This document shows positions 18,295 to 27,360 of a stretch of 64,000 nucleotides of DNA, one piece after another (the stretch's first letter is position 1; every line of letters starts with the position of its first letter). A program made the position numbers and the translations under genes. The notes under the pieces were generated by a model. The model saw only the letters and a list, made by a program, of their open reading frames with translations. It was not told the origin of the DNA and made no database searches. The stretch is taken from positions 124,001 through 188,000 of the forward strand of contig CP183313.1 of NCBI GenBank assembly GCA_051414845.1. The letters run 5' to 3'. The DNA is from Simonsiella sp051414845. GTDB taxonomy: Bacteria; Pseudomonadota; Gammaproteobacteria; Burkholderiales; Neisseriaceae.

Positions 18295-18741
18295 ATGTCC
18301 ACCCTATACCCCTACGCCCACATTCTCCACTTATTCTGTGCCATCGCCTTTGTTGGCGGCGTCATCTTTGAAGCCCTGATTTTAAGCGCGATACACGGCA
18401 AAGAGGTTGGCCGCGATGCGCGCAAAGAAGCCGAACGCGCCATTGGTCGTCGTGCCGTGCGTGTGATGCCTTTTATTGTATTGGGCGTGTTTCTTTCGGG
18501 TTTAATCATGGCGCACCGTTACGCCAGCGTGTTGGCACAACCGTTTGCCAACGCATTTTCCATTCAGTTGAGCCTGAAAATTCTGTTGGCTTTCAGTATT
18601 TTGTGCCACTTTATCATCGCAGTGTACAAAATACGCACGCAAACTTTAACGCGTGCATGGTCAAAATACATTCATCGGGCGGTGTTGGCACAAATGTTGT
18701 GTATTGTTTTTCTAGCTAAATCGATGTTTTATATTCATTAA
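18295..18741 (+). CDS. CopD-like small integral membrane protein
   Basis: 148 residues with four hydrophobic segments (about 8-30, 58-75, 88-108 and 125-145). The early HILHLFCAIAFVGGVIFE resembles the CopD/YajQ-type membrane domain associated with copper or heme handling in other bacteria. Charged arginines separate segments 1 and 2. Function is not proven. It lies between the DUF945 gene and pgl but has its own DUS-rich upstream region. Confidence 0.6.
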   Translation: MSTLYPYAHILHLFCAIAFVGGVIFEALILSAIHGKEVGRDARKEAERAIGRRAVRVMPFIVLGVFLSGLIMAHRYASVLAQPFANAFSIQLSLKILLAFSILCHFIIAVYKIRTQTLTRAWSKYIHRAVLAQMLCIVFLAKSMFYIH

Positions 18742-18796
18742 AAAGTTTTCAGGCAGCCTGAAACTCCATTATTAAAAATGAAACGAAAGGAAACCC

Positions 18797-19495
18797 ATGA
18801 TTCACTTCACTCAAACCCAGAACGCGGCAGATTCCGCCGAGCAACTCGCCCAAGCCGTCGCCCAAAATTTGCGCGATATCTTGGCAAAACAAGAGCGTGC
18901 GACGCTTGCCGTGTCGGGCGGCAAATCGCCAATTGCGTTTTTTCAAGCCTTAAATCAAATGGATTTAGATTGGGCGCGTGTTAATATTAGCCTTGTAGAT
19001 GAACGACTTGTGCCGACTAATCATGCCGACAGCAACACAGGTTTGGTGCGCGAATATTTATTGCAAAATCAAGCCAAAGCGGCAACATGGTTGCCCGTTG
19101 TGTCGGACGAAGCGGATTCAGGCAGCCTGAACAATACCGATGAAGCCGTTGAATTTGCATTGCAAAATTATGTGCAACCCGATGTGTTGATTCTGGGCAT
19201 GGGCGGCGATGGACACACAGCGAGCATTTTTCCGCAAGCACCGCAATTTGCCGACGCGGCTCGCGCCGATTATCCGCAGCCTCTGTTGCACACTACGCCT
19301 GTAACCGCGCCACACGAGCGCGTTTCCATGACTTTAGCGGCGATTGAAGCGACGCCGTTTGTTTATTTATCCATTGCGGGCGCGGAAAAATTGGCGGTAT
19401 ATCGTCAAGCAGAACAACAGGTTACGCAACAATTCCCGATTAGCTACGTTTTACATTCAAATAAGGTGAACGCAAATGTCTTCTACCACGACTAA
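18797..19495 (+). CDS. pgl: 6-phosphogluconolactonase
   Basis: Hydrolyses 6-phosphogluconolactone in the oxidative pentose phosphate and Entner-Doudoroff routes. The 232 residues show LAVSGGKSPIAFFQAL, VNISLVDERLVP and ILGMGGDGHTASIFP, the three conserved blocks of the family. Its end overlaps the start of glk by 20 bp in another frame, so the two are probably coupled. In Neisseria the same genes occur in a zwf-pgl-glk cluster; zwf is not adjacent here. Confidence 0.95.
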   Translation: MIHFTQTQNAADSAEQLAQAVAQNLRDILAKQERATLAVSGGKSPIAFFQALNQMDLDWARVNISLVDERLVPTNHADSNTGLVREYLLQNQAKAATWLPVVSDEADSGSLNNTDEAVEFALQNYVQPDVLILGMGGDGHTASIFPQAPQFADAARADYPQPLLHTTPVTAPHERVSMTLAAIEATPFVYLSIAGAEKLAVYRQAEQQVTQQFPISYVLHSNKVNANVFYHD

Positions 19496-20483
19496 ATCTA
19501 AACAATCTACCGATTTATCAGCTACTTATCCGCGCATTGTGGCGGATATTGGTGGCACAAATGCTCGTTTTGCGTTAGAAACTTCGCAGCAAGTGTTTGA
19601 ACATATTGAAGTTTTGCCGTGCAACGATTACGACACGATTGTGGATGCGGCAAAAGAATTTTTGAAACGCGCAGGTAATCCCGATGTGAAGCACGCGGCG
19701 GTGGCGATTGCCAATCCTGTGGTCGGCGATTGGTTACAGATGACAAATCATCATTGGGCATTTTCTATTGAAACAACACGCCAAGCTTTGAAGTTGGAAA
19801 CCTTGTTGTTTATCAATGACTTTACCGCGCAAGCTTTGGCGATTACCAAAGCGCAACCTGAAGAATTGGTGCAAGTGGGCGGTTTTCAAGCCGTTGAAAA
19901 TGCGCCCAAAGCGGTCATCGGGCCGGGTACGGGTTTAGGCGTAAGTGGCTTGATTCCGTCGCCATCAGGTTATGTGCCGTTGGCAGGTGAGGGCGGACAC
20001 ACCAGTTTTCCGCCGTTTGACGACACGGAAGTCATGATTTGGCAATACGCCAAACGCAAATATGGACACGTTTCGGCGGAACGCTTTTTGAGTGGCGCAG
20101 GTTTGGTGTTGATTTACGAAGCCTTAGCGGAACGCGAAGGTGTCAAACGCCAAAAACTCACGCCAGCCGAAATTAGCGAAAAAGCCTTGAGTGGCACATC
20201 GCCATTGTCTCGCTTAACTTTGGATATTTTCAGCGCGATGTTGGGTACGGTGGCGTCTAATCTGGCTTTAACACTGGGCGCGCGCGGTGGTGTGTATTTG
20301 TGCGGCGGCATTATTCCGCGTTTTATTGATTATTTTAAATACTCGCCATTTCGCAATCGCTTTGAAAACAAAGGGCGTTTTGACGCGTATTTGGCGGCGA
20401 TTCCTGTGTATGTGGTGTTGAGCAAATACCCAGGAATTACGGGCGCAGCGGTCGCTTTGGATAATCATTTGGCGTTGAAATAA
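19476..20483 (+). CDS. glk: Glucokinase
   Basis: Phosphorylates glucose with ATP. The 335-residue protein belongs to the Glk (ROK-unrelated, proteobacterial) family: ADIGGTNARFAL near residue 26 binds phosphate, LLFINDFTAQALAI carries the catalytic Asp, and GPGTGLGVSGLI and EGGHTSFPPFDDTE follow. The start ATG lies within the end of pgl. A DUS hairpin follows the stop. Confidence 0.95.
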   Translation: MSSTTTKSKQSTDLSATYPRIVADIGGTNARFALETSQQVFEHIEVLPCNDYDTIVDAAKEFLKRAGNPDVKHAAVAIANPVVGDWLQMTNHHWAFSIETTRQALKLETLLFINDFTAQALAITKAQPEELVQVGGFQAVENAPKAVIGPGTGLGVSGLIPSPSGYVPLAGEGGHTSFPPFDDTEVMIWQYAKRKYGHVSAERFLSGAGLVLIYEALAEREGVKRQKLTPAEISEKALSGTSPLSRLTLDIFSAMLGTVASNLALTLGARGGVYLCGGIIPRFIDYFKYSPFRNRFENKGRFDAYLAAIPVYVVLSKYPGITGAAVALDNHLALK

Positions 20484-20494
20484 GCGCAGAAAAT

Positions 20495-20536
20495 AGGCAG
20501 CCTGAAAATGTGTTTTGTGTTTTCAGGCTGCCTTTC
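20495..20536 (+). terminator. Inverted-DUS terminator behind glk
   Basis: AGGCAGCCTGAAAA (20495-20508) pairs with TTTTCAGGCTGCCT (20520-20533) across a short T/G-rich loop and is followed by TTT. Confidence 0.75.
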
Positions 20537-20696
20537 AGTACGCAGAAAAACTTACCATTCTGTTTCCTATGCCAGTTGGGAGGGAGTAGGTTTCAGGCAG
20601 TATTGAGTTTTTGTTGTCCATTTTAAGGCTGAAACTTTTGTAAAACGCTTTCAGGCAGCCTGAAAGGTAGTTTAGCGAAGCTTAAACTCACCATTT

Positions 20697-20801
20697 CGTC
20701 ATTCCTGCGTAGGCAGGAATCCATTGTTGATATCCATAAACCTTGGATAAAACATAGAAACTCAAAATTGAAGTTGGATTCCCACCTACGTGGGAATGAC
20801 A
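20697..20801. repeat. dRS3-bounded repeat element (NIME-like)
   Basis: Two 20-bp inverted repeats, ATTCCTGCGTAGGCAGGAAT (20701-20720) and ATTCCCACCTACGTGGGAAT (20778-20797), bound a 57-bp core. Both match the dRS3 pattern ATTCCC-N8-GGGAAT of Neisseria. The flanks CGTC/GACAG and DUS are shared with the element at 25007. It occupies most of the 384-bp gap between glk and the next small gene. Confidence 0.8.
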
Positions 20802-20867
20802 GTAGATTGAAGGCTTTCTGAGTTTTGCAAAGATTGCAGGCTGCCTGAAAACCATGAAAGTTGAACC

Positions 20868-21170
20868 ATGAACCCCATTATTCAAATTTCTCTTATTTTA
20901 ATCATCGCCTTAATAGCGACTGCTGTGTTGTATTTTCAGGCAGCCTGTAAACTGAGTGTGGCGGAAAATTGGTTGAGCGATTTTAAGGATTTGCGCGATT
21001 GGCGTAAGAATCGGGCTTTAACACGGCGTTTAATGCGCGCGATTTTGGGCTCGGAAAACGTGTGTTCGCCACGATGTTTGCGACAAGTGAAAGCGCGGTT
21101 TTATTTGTTGTTGATGAGTGCTAGCGCAACATTGGTTTGGGCGGTTGGGCTATTTTGGCGCAGTGGATGA
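20868..21170 (+). CDS. Small membrane protein of unknown function
   Basis: 100 residues, not recognised. Two hydrophobic segments are visible, at about 5-26 and 78-96, around a basic, Arg-rich middle (DWRKNRALTRRLMRAI). A DUS lies in frame and encodes the FQAA at residues 23-26, so part of the first membrane segment is repeat-derived. The start follows a DUS and has only a weak ribosome site (GTTGAACC). It may be a real gene; conservation was not testable here. Confidence 0.5.
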   Translation: MNPIIQISLILIIALIATAVLYFQAACKLSVAENWLSDFKDLRDWRKNRALTRRLMRAILGSENVCSPRCLRQVKARFYLLLMSASATLVWAVGLFWRSG

Positions 21171-21176
21171 ATGTTG

Positions 21177-21283
21177 TCTAGTCGTTCAAATTAACATAGG
21201 ACAAGGCGACAACTAGAGCGGTGTACGTCTAGAAAATAAGGTCGTTGGCAACGCTGTATTATTTGTATTTTAAACGACTATAT
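21177..21283. repeat. Second Correia-like repeat, diverged ends
   Basis: About 107 bp. The ends are inverted: TCTAGTCGTTCAAATT on the left, and TATAGTCGTTTAAAAT reading in from the right. The interior holds ATAGGACAAGGCGACAAC and GTTGGCAACGCTGTA, matching the element at 8002-8110. The terminal motif has TCGTT where Correia repeats usually have TGGAT. It lies in the 266-bp gap before the DUF2339 gene. Confidence 0.65.
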
Positions 21284-21436
21284 TTTTAGTTCTCTGTGTT
21301 GCAGGTCAATGTCTTTAGGCAGCCTGAAATCTTGGCAAAAACTTTTCAGGCAGCCTGAAGCGTAGTTCAGAAAAAATGTCTAATTCAAGTATCCAACCTA
21401 CGCAAGCTGACCTAGTTTGGCAATAAAGGAAGAACA

Positions 21437-24400
21437 ATGGGTAAATCATTAATCAAAGCGTTGATTATCGCAGCAGTATTGGGTGCGCTACTTTCATCGT
21501 GGCAAGTGTTTGTGGCGTGTTGGATGGTGGGCTGGACGATGGTTTGGCTAACGCAAAGCGATGATGCGGCAGATGAAACCAGTGATGATTACGTGAAAAC
21601 CAAGCGACAAAAGATTGTGCCGCAATATGTGTTGTTGCAACGTTTGGAGCGGTTGGAGCAGGAATTGGTGCAGACACAGGCGCGTTTGGCGCGCTTGGAA
21701 GGTAGGCAGCCTGAAACTATTGTTAGCCATGTTGATGATTTAACAAGTGGCGTTTATACCAATAGCTCCCACCTTAAACCTCCTCTGCGAACGGAGAAGG
21801 GGAGAGATTTCAGGCAGCCTGAAACTGTGGCGTGTGATGAGTTTGATGTGGATTTACTTGTGCCTGATGTTGCGCAGTCGATTTTCAGGCAGCCTGAAAA
21901 TAGGGTGGATATTAGCCTGCCTGAAAATATAGTAATGACCAGCAATGCAGAGGAATTAAGTACTCGTGCTTATACCAACAGCCCCCACCGTAACCTTCCC
22001 CCGCAAGCAGGGGAGGGAACAGGTTTCAGGCTGCCTGAAAATGAAATCAATGAACAAGCTTTTGATAATAACGATACTTTCAGGCAGCCTGAAACGCTGG
22101 GTAAACCTGAATCTTCATCACGCAAAAAAGTAATGTTAAAACGTCGTCCGCAAGCTGCCGAACACGCTGATTCGGGCGCGGCTTGGGAAGACAATCCATT
22201 GTTTGCATGGTTTATGCGCGCCAATCCTTTGTTGAAAATTGGCGCGCTGGTGTTGTTTTTGGGTTTGGCGTTTTTGCTGCGTTATGTGGGCGGCGCGATT
22301 CCGCTTGTGGGGCGTTATGCGCTGGTATTTGCGGCGGGCGCGGTGGCGGTCGGCGTGGGGGCGAAGTTGCGCGCGCATAAGCGTGAATATGGTTTGACGG
22401 TGCAAGGTTTTGGCTTTGGCGTGATGTATTTGACCGTGTTGGCGGCGGTAAAGTTGCATCCTTTGTTGCCCAATGGTTTGGCGTTTGTGGCGATGGTGGT
22501 GTTGGTCGCTTTGATGGAACTCAACGCGCTGCGCTACGACGCGAAAATCATGGCGCAAGCGGCGGTGTTGGGCGGTTTGGCTGCGCCTGTTTTAACCAGC
22601 GATGGCAGCGGTTCGTATTTGATTTTGTTTACTTATTTGGCGGTACTCAATGGCGGTATTGCGGTGTTGGCGTGGTTTAAGGCTTGGCGTTCGCTCAATA
22701 TTTTGGGCATGGTGGGCACGTTTTTTATTGCCGCATCTTGGGGAAACCAAGAATACGCGCCGCATTTGTTTGCCACCACCGAGCCATTTTTGCTGTATCA
22801 CTGGCTGCTCTACACCGCGATTGCGTGTTTCTTTGCGCGCAAAACCTTGCAGCTTGAACCGCTTTCAGGCAGCCTGAAACGCATTCCTGATAATGCGTCG
22901 TTGGCGCGCATTGGGCGCACGTTTGCCGCTTATGGCGCACACATTGGTGCGTTGGACAGCAGTTTGCTGTTTGGTTCGGCGTTGATGTCGTTTGGTTTGC
23001 AATATGCGATGGTGGACACGTTTGCCCATGGCGCGGCTTGGTCGGCTGTGCTGTGGGCGGTAGTTTATGGCGCATTGGCGGTGTATTTTGCGCGCTTTCC
23101 GCTGGATTTTGCTGTGATGAAACAAGCATTTGCGGCTTTGGCTTTGGTGTTTATTACTTTGGCGATTCCGTTGGCGTTGGAACAAAAATGGACAGCGATG
23201 ACGTGGGCTTTGGAAGCGGCGTTGATTTACACTTTTGGTTTGACGCAACGCCAACCGCAAACGCGCTTGCTTGCGATGGCAATATTTGTGCTGGCGGCAG
23301 TGGCGCATTTTGACAGCTTGTCTTGGCATTATGGCGTTGAGAGCTTGGCTTGGGAGTATCAAACGGAAACGGCGTTGCGCGGCTCGGTTTTAGGCACATT
23401 TTTGGCGGCGGCAAGTGGCGCGTTGATTTATGGTGCGTGGGCAACAAGCCGCCGCGAAGGTTCGGCAGTTTGGGAAAAAAATGCGGCGGCAGTGGTACTG
23501 TTTTTGGCGTTGATTCACGCGCTGACTTTGCCGCTGTTGGTGTTTGGGCGTGTGGGTTGCATGATGGCGTTTGCCGTGTACGCGCTGGCGTTTGCGGCGG
23601 CGCAATGGCGGCAGGCGCAAGGTTTGTTGTCGAGTTTTGCGCTGATGAGCATGCTGCTGTCCATTTTAAATGGCTGGGGGACGAGCGCGGAGCATTTTTA
23701 TGTGTATTGCGTGTTGGCGGTCGTGGCTTGGCTGGGCGCGGCAACGCTGCTACACAAGGCGCAATGGCGGCATGAAACAGAATCAAGCTTTTTGTCGGGA
23801 TTCAATGAACTAGGCGGCTGGCTATTGTTGGCGGTTGGTTTATGGTTTGGGCATGATACGCTCAGCGCGCATTTGTCTTTGTATTACAGCGATTTATGGC
23901 GCACAGGGTGGCTGTGGTCTTGGCTATTGTGGCACGGCGGTTTATTGCTATGGGCGCATTTTTCAGGCTGGCGACAAGGCGTACACGCGGCAACAGGGCT
24001 GGCAATTTTGTTTGCCCTTGGCGCAACGCTGTGGCATACGCCAATGTGGGCGGAATTTGTGCCTTATCAGGGCTTTGGATTTATGTTTGCCATCAACGGT
24101 TTAGCCGCTTTGGGCTTGTATTGGCAGCCTGAAAAATCAGCAGAAAAATCAGCATATCCCAAATGGATAATCGGTTCACACGCTGCCATTTTGCTGCTTT
24201 ATGTGGCGATGTGGACGCGTTTTTCAGGCAGCCTTGCCGAGCTGTACGCACCTGCGATTGCGCCTTTGGGTTGGCTGTGTTTCCCGTTGATTGTTTGGTT
24301 GATTTTAACGCGCTGGCACACGCGTTTTGCTCACGAATACCGCGTTGCCTATTGGCACATCGGCAGCACTGCGATGGCATTGATGGTAATGTGGTGGCTG

Positions 24401-24922
24401 GTGTATGCCAACTTCGCCGCACCGCCGCGTTCGGATTTGCCGTATTTGCCCGTGTTGAATGTCGTTGAATTGGGCAGTCTAGCCGTGTTGTGGCAACTTT
24501 ATCATTGGCTGAAAACATGGCAGCCTGAAAACACCGAGCAACACACGCTGCACCGCCTATTTTCAGGCAGCCTGCCTGCGCTGTTTTTGCTGCTACTGAG
24601 CGGCGGTGTGATGCGCTTGTGGCATGTGTTTGGTGATGTGCCTTGGCGTTTGACTAGCTTGCTCGCGTCGTTTGGTGTGCAAGCCAGTTTGTCGATAGTG
24701 TGGGCATTGGCGGCGATTGCGCTCATGGTATCGGGCAACCGCGCACACAAACGCACGCGCTGGCTCATCGGTGCAGGCATTATGGGCGTGGTGGTGCTGA
24801 AACTGTTTTTAGTGGAACTGGGCAACAGCGGCGGCGTAGCGCGGATTGTGTCGTTTATTGTGGTGGGTTTATTAATGTTGCTGGTGGGCTGGTTCGCGCC
24901 TGCGCCGCCGCGTGAAGAATAG
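21437..24922 (+). CDS. DUF2339 family large membrane protein with a repeat-derived linker
   Basis: 1161 residues. A first hydrophobic pair (about 5-35) is followed by a short coiled-coil (LLQRLERLEQELVQTQARLA minus ends, near 65-85). Residues about 92-230 form a linker made largely of in-frame DUS (FRQPE, FRLPE) and two diverged 70-bp REP/DUS units. From about 255 to the end there are more than 20 membrane segments, as in DUF2339 proteins, whose function is unknown. Further in-frame DUS encode SGSLK near 476 and FSGSL near 930 and 1045. A promoter was not identified. Confidence 0.85.
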   Translation: MGKSLIKALIIAAVLGALLSSWQVFVACWMVGWTMVWLTQSDDAADETSDDYVKTKRQKIVPQYVLLQRLERLEQELVQTQARLARLEGRQPETIVSHVDDLTSGVYTNSSHLKPPLRTEKGRDFRQPETVACDEFDVDLLVPDVAQSIFRQPENRVDISLPENIVMTSNAEELSTRAYTNSPHRNLPPQAGEGTGFRLPENEINEQAFDNNDTFRQPETLGKPESSSRKKVMLKRRPQAAEHADSGAAWEDNPLFAWFMRANPLLKIGALVLFLGLAFLLRYVGGAIPLVGRYALVFAAGAVAVGVGAKLRAHKREYGLTVQGFGFGVMYLTVLAAVKLHPLLPNGLAFVAMVVLVALMELNALRYDAKIMAQAAVLGGLAAPVLTSDGSGSYLILFTYLAVLNGGIAVLAWFKAWRSLNILGMVGTFFIAASWGNQEYAPHLFATTEPFLLYHWLLYTAIACFFARKTLQLEPLSGSLKRIPDNASLARIGRTFAAYGAHIGALDSSLLFGSALMSFGLQYAMVDTFAHGAAWSAVLWAVVYGALAVYFARFPLDFAVMKQAFAALALVFITLAIPLALEQKWTAMTWALEAALIYTFGLTQRQPQTRLLAMAIFVLAAVAHFDSLSWHYGVESLAWEYQTETALRGSVLGTFLAAASGALIYGAWATSRREGSAVWEKNAAAVVLFLALIHALTLPLLVFGRVGCMMAFAVYALAFAAAQWRQAQGLLSSFALMSMLLSILNGWGTSAEHFYVYCVLAVVAWLGAATLLHKAQWRHETESSFLSGFNELGGWLLLAVGLWFGHDTLSAHLSLYYSDLWRTGWLWSWLLWHGGLLLWAHFSGWRQGVHAATGLAILFALGATLWHTPMWAEFVPYQGFGFMFAINGLAALGLYWQPEKSAEKSAYPKWIIGSHAAILLLYVAMWTRFSGSLAELYAPAIAPLGWLCFPLIVWLILTRWHTRFAHEYRVAYWHIGSTAMALMVMWWLVYANFAAPPRSDLPYLPVLNVVELGSLAVLWQLYHWLKTWQPENTEQHTLHRLFSGSLPALFLLLLSGGVMRLWHVFGDVPWRLTSLLASFGVQASLSIVWALAAIALMVSGNRAHKRTRWLIGAGIMGVVVLKLFLVELGNSGGVARIVSFIVVGLLMLLVGWFAPAPPREE
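21755..21824. repeat. REP/DUS unit inside the DUF2339 gene, copy 1
   Basis: 70 bp from TATACCAATAGCTCCCACC to the end of a DUS. It aligns without gaps to 21971-22040. It is read in frame as YTNSSH and then RTEKGRDFRQPE. Confidence 0.7.
21971..22040. repeat. REP/DUS unit inside the DUF2339 gene, copy 2
   Basis: 70 bp from TATACCAACAGCCCCCACC to the end of a DUS. It is a diverged copy of 21755-21824 and resembles the intergenic REP-like stretch at 7290-7328. It is read in frame as YTNSPHRNLPPQAGEGTGF and then RLPE. Confidence 0.7.
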
Positions 24923-25006
24923 GGCGGTTTTTCAGGCAGCCTGAAAGATAATTAACGCTTTCAGGTTGCCTGAAACGCAGTTCAGCGTAGCTAAAATGAA
25001 CAATCT

Positions 25007-25155
25007 CGTCATTCTCGCGCAGGCGAGAATCCAACTTTCGGTTTAGGCAATTTTTATTTAATGATGAAAATTCAAAAACTTGAATTAAATGTTTTCACGT
25101 TAAACATCAATTCATTTAGCTCGGCGTTGGATTCCTGCCTGCGCGGGAATGACGA
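25007..25155. repeat. dRS3-bounded repeat element, second copy
   Basis: ATTCTCGCGCAGGCGAGAAT (25011-25030) and ATTCCTGCCTGCGCGGGAAT (25131-25150) bound a 100-bp AT-rich core, with CTCGTC and GACGAG as outer flanks. The segment to its left (TGAAACGCAGTTCAGCGTAG) matches the left flank of the 20697 element. It fills much of the 333-bp gap between the DUF2339 gene and the aldehyde dehydrogenase gene. Confidence 0.8.
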
Positions 25156-25196
25156 GTAAAGTGATTTTCAGCCTGAAAGGATTTTGCAAAAGTTCA

Positions 25197-25235
25197 AGGC
25201 TGCCTGAAAACTTTTTTAAAGTTTTCAGGCAGCCT
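25197..25235. terminator. Inverted-DUS terminator behind the aldehyde dehydrogenase gene
   Basis: A perfect 18-bp stem (AGGCTGCCTGAAAACTTT with its complement) and a 3-base loop lie 21 bp past the stop of the minus-strand gene. A T-rich stretch follows on the plus strand. Confidence 0.75.
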
Positions 25236-25255
25236 ATTTTTACTTACACATCCAA

Positions 25256-26731
25256 TCAATACATGCCTTCGCGCTCTTCACGCGTGCTGATGTAGATATT
25301 TTTCACTTGCGTGTACGCGTCCAACATCATTTTGTGCGTTTCGCGACCAATGCCCGATTGTTTGTAGCCACCAAATGGTGCGCCAGCAGGCAAGCGGTTG
25401 TAGCAGTTTACCCACACGCGACCCGTTTCCAGCGCGCGCGATACGCGTAATGCGCGGTAAATATTGTTGGTCCACACGCCACCGCCCAAGCCGTATTCGC
25501 TGTCGTTCGCCAGCTTGATGACTTCTTCTTCGGTTTTGAATTTAATCACGGTTGCCACAGGCCCGAAGATTTCTTCTTGCGAAATACGCGCGTCATTGGT
25601 CGCTTCAATTAAGGTCGGCTCCACAAATTCGCCTTTCGCCAATTCGCCGCTGTCCACTTTTTTACCACCTGTGATAATACGGCAGCCTTCTTGTTCGCCA
25701 ATTTTCACATATTTCAAAATGGTTTCCAGCTGTCCGCCATTCACTTGTGCGCCCATTTGCGTGTCGTCTTCCCACGGTAAACCGACTTTCACTTTCTTGA
25801 ATTCTTCGGCTAACGCGGCAACGAATTTATCGTAAATACCTTCTTGCACGAAAATGCGTGAACCTGCGCAACACACTTGACCTTGATTGAACAAAATGCC
25901 TTTTTGCGCGCCTTCTAAGGCTTTATCAAACGGCATATCGTCAAAGAAAATATTGGCTGATTTGCCGCCCAATTCCAACGTAGCAGGAATCAACATTTCC
26001 GCCGCCGCAATGCCAATTTTGCGACCTACTTCGGTAGAACCCGTAAATGCCAACTTGTTGAACCCTTTATGGCGCAACATATATTCGCCCGATTTACTGC
26101 CCTTGCCTGTAATCACATTGAACACGCCTTTGGGCAACAAGTGATTGATTTTTTGCGCAAATGACAACAAACTCAAAGACGTATTAGACGATGGGTGCAA
26201 CACAATCGTACAACCTGCCGCCAGAGCTGGCGCAATTTTCCACGCCGCCATCAAAAACGGGAAATTCCACGGAATAATTTGCCCGACTACGCCAATCGGT
26301 TCGCGTAAAACCAGCGACAAATCTTCTTCATCTAATTGATTTGCGCTTCCTTCTTCGCCACGAATCACGCTGGCAAAATAGCGGAAATGGTCAGATGCCA
26401 ACGGAATATCCGCCGCGCGCGTTTCGCGAATTGGTTTACCGTTGTCCAATGTTTCTTGCAGCGCGAACAATTCCAAATTTTCGTCAATCACATCGGCAAT
26501 CTTATTCAAAATGGCAGCGCGCTCAGTTGCAGTGGTTTTGCGCCACGTTTTGAACGCTTCTTGCGCTGCGGTAACGGCTGCGTCCACGTCCGCGTCGCTC
26601 GCGTCCGCAAATTTCGCCAATTCCGCGCCGTTGGCTGGATTGTGCGACGTGAGCAATTCGCCGCCCATTTTCCATTCGCCGTTAATCAATAAGCCATATT
26701 CTTTGTCAAACACATTCAAATCTTTTGCCAT
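25256..26731 (-). CDS. NAD-dependent aldehyde dehydrogenase (AldA/acetaldehyde dehydrogenase type)
   Basis: 491 residues of the aldehyde dehydrogenase superfamily, probably oxidising short aliphatic aldehydes such as acetaldehyde. Conserved parts are IIPWNFPFLMAAWKIAPALA near 152-171, FTGSTEVGRKIG near 229, the general base Glu253 in LELGGKSAN and the catalytic Cys287 in FNQGQVCCAGSR. The Lys that normally binds NAD ribose in the LKPxx motif is His179 here (VLHPSSNTSLS); a Pro-Ser-Ser variant is also found in Staphylococcus AldA as far as I recall. The ribosome site is GAAGGAG. It is monocistronic. Confidence 0.88.
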   Translation of the reverse strand: MAKDLNVFDKEYGLLINGEWKMGGELLTSHNPANGAELAKFADASDADVDAAVTAAQEAFKTWRKTTATERAAILNKIADVIDENLELFALQETLDNGKPIRETRAADIPLASDHFRYFASVIRGEEGSANQLDEEDLSLVLREPIGVVGQIIPWNFPFLMAAWKIAPALAAGCTIVLHPSSNTSLSLLSFAQKINHLLPKGVFNVITGKGSKSGEYMLRHKGFNKLAFTGSTEVGRKIGIAAAEMLIPATLELGGKSANIFFDDMPFDKALEGAQKGILFNQGQVCCAGSRIFVQEGIYDKFVAALAEEFKKVKVGLPWEDDTQMGAQVNGGQLETILKYVKIGEQEGCRIITGGKKVDSGELAKGEFVEPTLIEATNDARISQEEIFGPVATVIKFKTEEEVIKLANDSEYGLGGGVWTNNIYRALRVSRALETGRVWVNCYNRLPAGAPFGGYKQSGIGRETHKMMLDAYTQVKNIYISTREEREGMY

Positions 26732-27052
26732 GGTGCTACTCCTTCAAATGGTTGTTTTAGATAGGGTTATTGGTTTGGCATTTCAGGCTGCATTTTTTCA
26801 GGTAGCCTGAAATGTCTCATCCAATGGTTTAGAGTATAAGCAAAGGTTTTGCGCATTGACAAGGTTTGATTGTGTAAAGACTCGAGATAATGTCTTTTTT
26901 GAATGGGGGTATTTAATTCTGCTAATGGCGCTTTATTGCTTTAGGACGCACGATTTGATAATCCAATAAAACTAATGGCTGCCTGAAAGCTTTTTGAATA
27001 ATAAAAAAGAGCAGATGGTATCTGCTCTTTAGGGTTTTTAGGCAGCTTGAAA
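26732..27052. other. Intergenic region of 321 bp
   Basis: It holds DUS relics around 26780-26812, including TTTCAGGTAGCCTGAAA, whose other strand carries AGGCTACCTGAA (the Eikenella-type dialect). The terminator of the following minus-strand lipoprotein gene is at 27003-27030. The aldehyde dehydrogenase promoter should lie at its left end, but no clear box is visible. No ORF is convincing. Confidence 0.6.
27003..27030 (-). terminator. Rho-independent terminator of the minus-strand lipoprotein/L,D-transpeptidase pair
   Basis: On the minus strand AAAGAGCAGAT, a 3-base loop and ATCTGCTCTTT are followed by TTT, 23 bp behind the lipoprotein stop codon. Confidence 0.85.
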
Positions 27053-27346
27053 TTATGATTCTACTTTGACTTTTAATTTTGGTTTCATGTCTGAGCAAAT
27101 CGCATCAGAGGCGTTTACGCCTGTTGTCGTCACATAGCAGTAATGTGTTTTACCGTTGATGGTAGCGTTGAATTTGATGTCATCCAAACCTGCATTACGT
27201 TCAGTAATCATTACTTTGCTCGGAGAAGTACGTAAGGTTTGTGCAGCTTTTACTTGCAATTTTTCATCCGACAAGAATGTATTGCCGACGCTGCCACAAG
27301 CACTTAATACGATAGCAGTTAAGCTGATAAAAATGAATTTATTCAT
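27053..27346 (-). CDS. Small lipoprotein of unknown function
   Basis: 97 residues from the ATG at 27346, chosen because AAGGAATTC precedes it; an upstream in-frame ATG at 27361 has no ribosome site. The signal ends in a lipobox (LSAC near residue 17). The mature part has two Cys (HYCYVTT and DAICSDM) that could form a disulfide, and a Lys-rich end. It starts 14 bp after the L,D-transpeptidase gene and is probably co-transcribed with it. The family is not recognised. Confidence 0.75.
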   Translation of the reverse strand: MNKFIFISLTAIVLSACGSVGNTFLSDEKLQVKAAQTLRTSPSKVMITERNAGLDDIKFNATINGKTHYCYVTTTGVNASDAICSDMKPKLKVKVES

Positions 27347-27360
27347 ATGAATTCCTTGCA

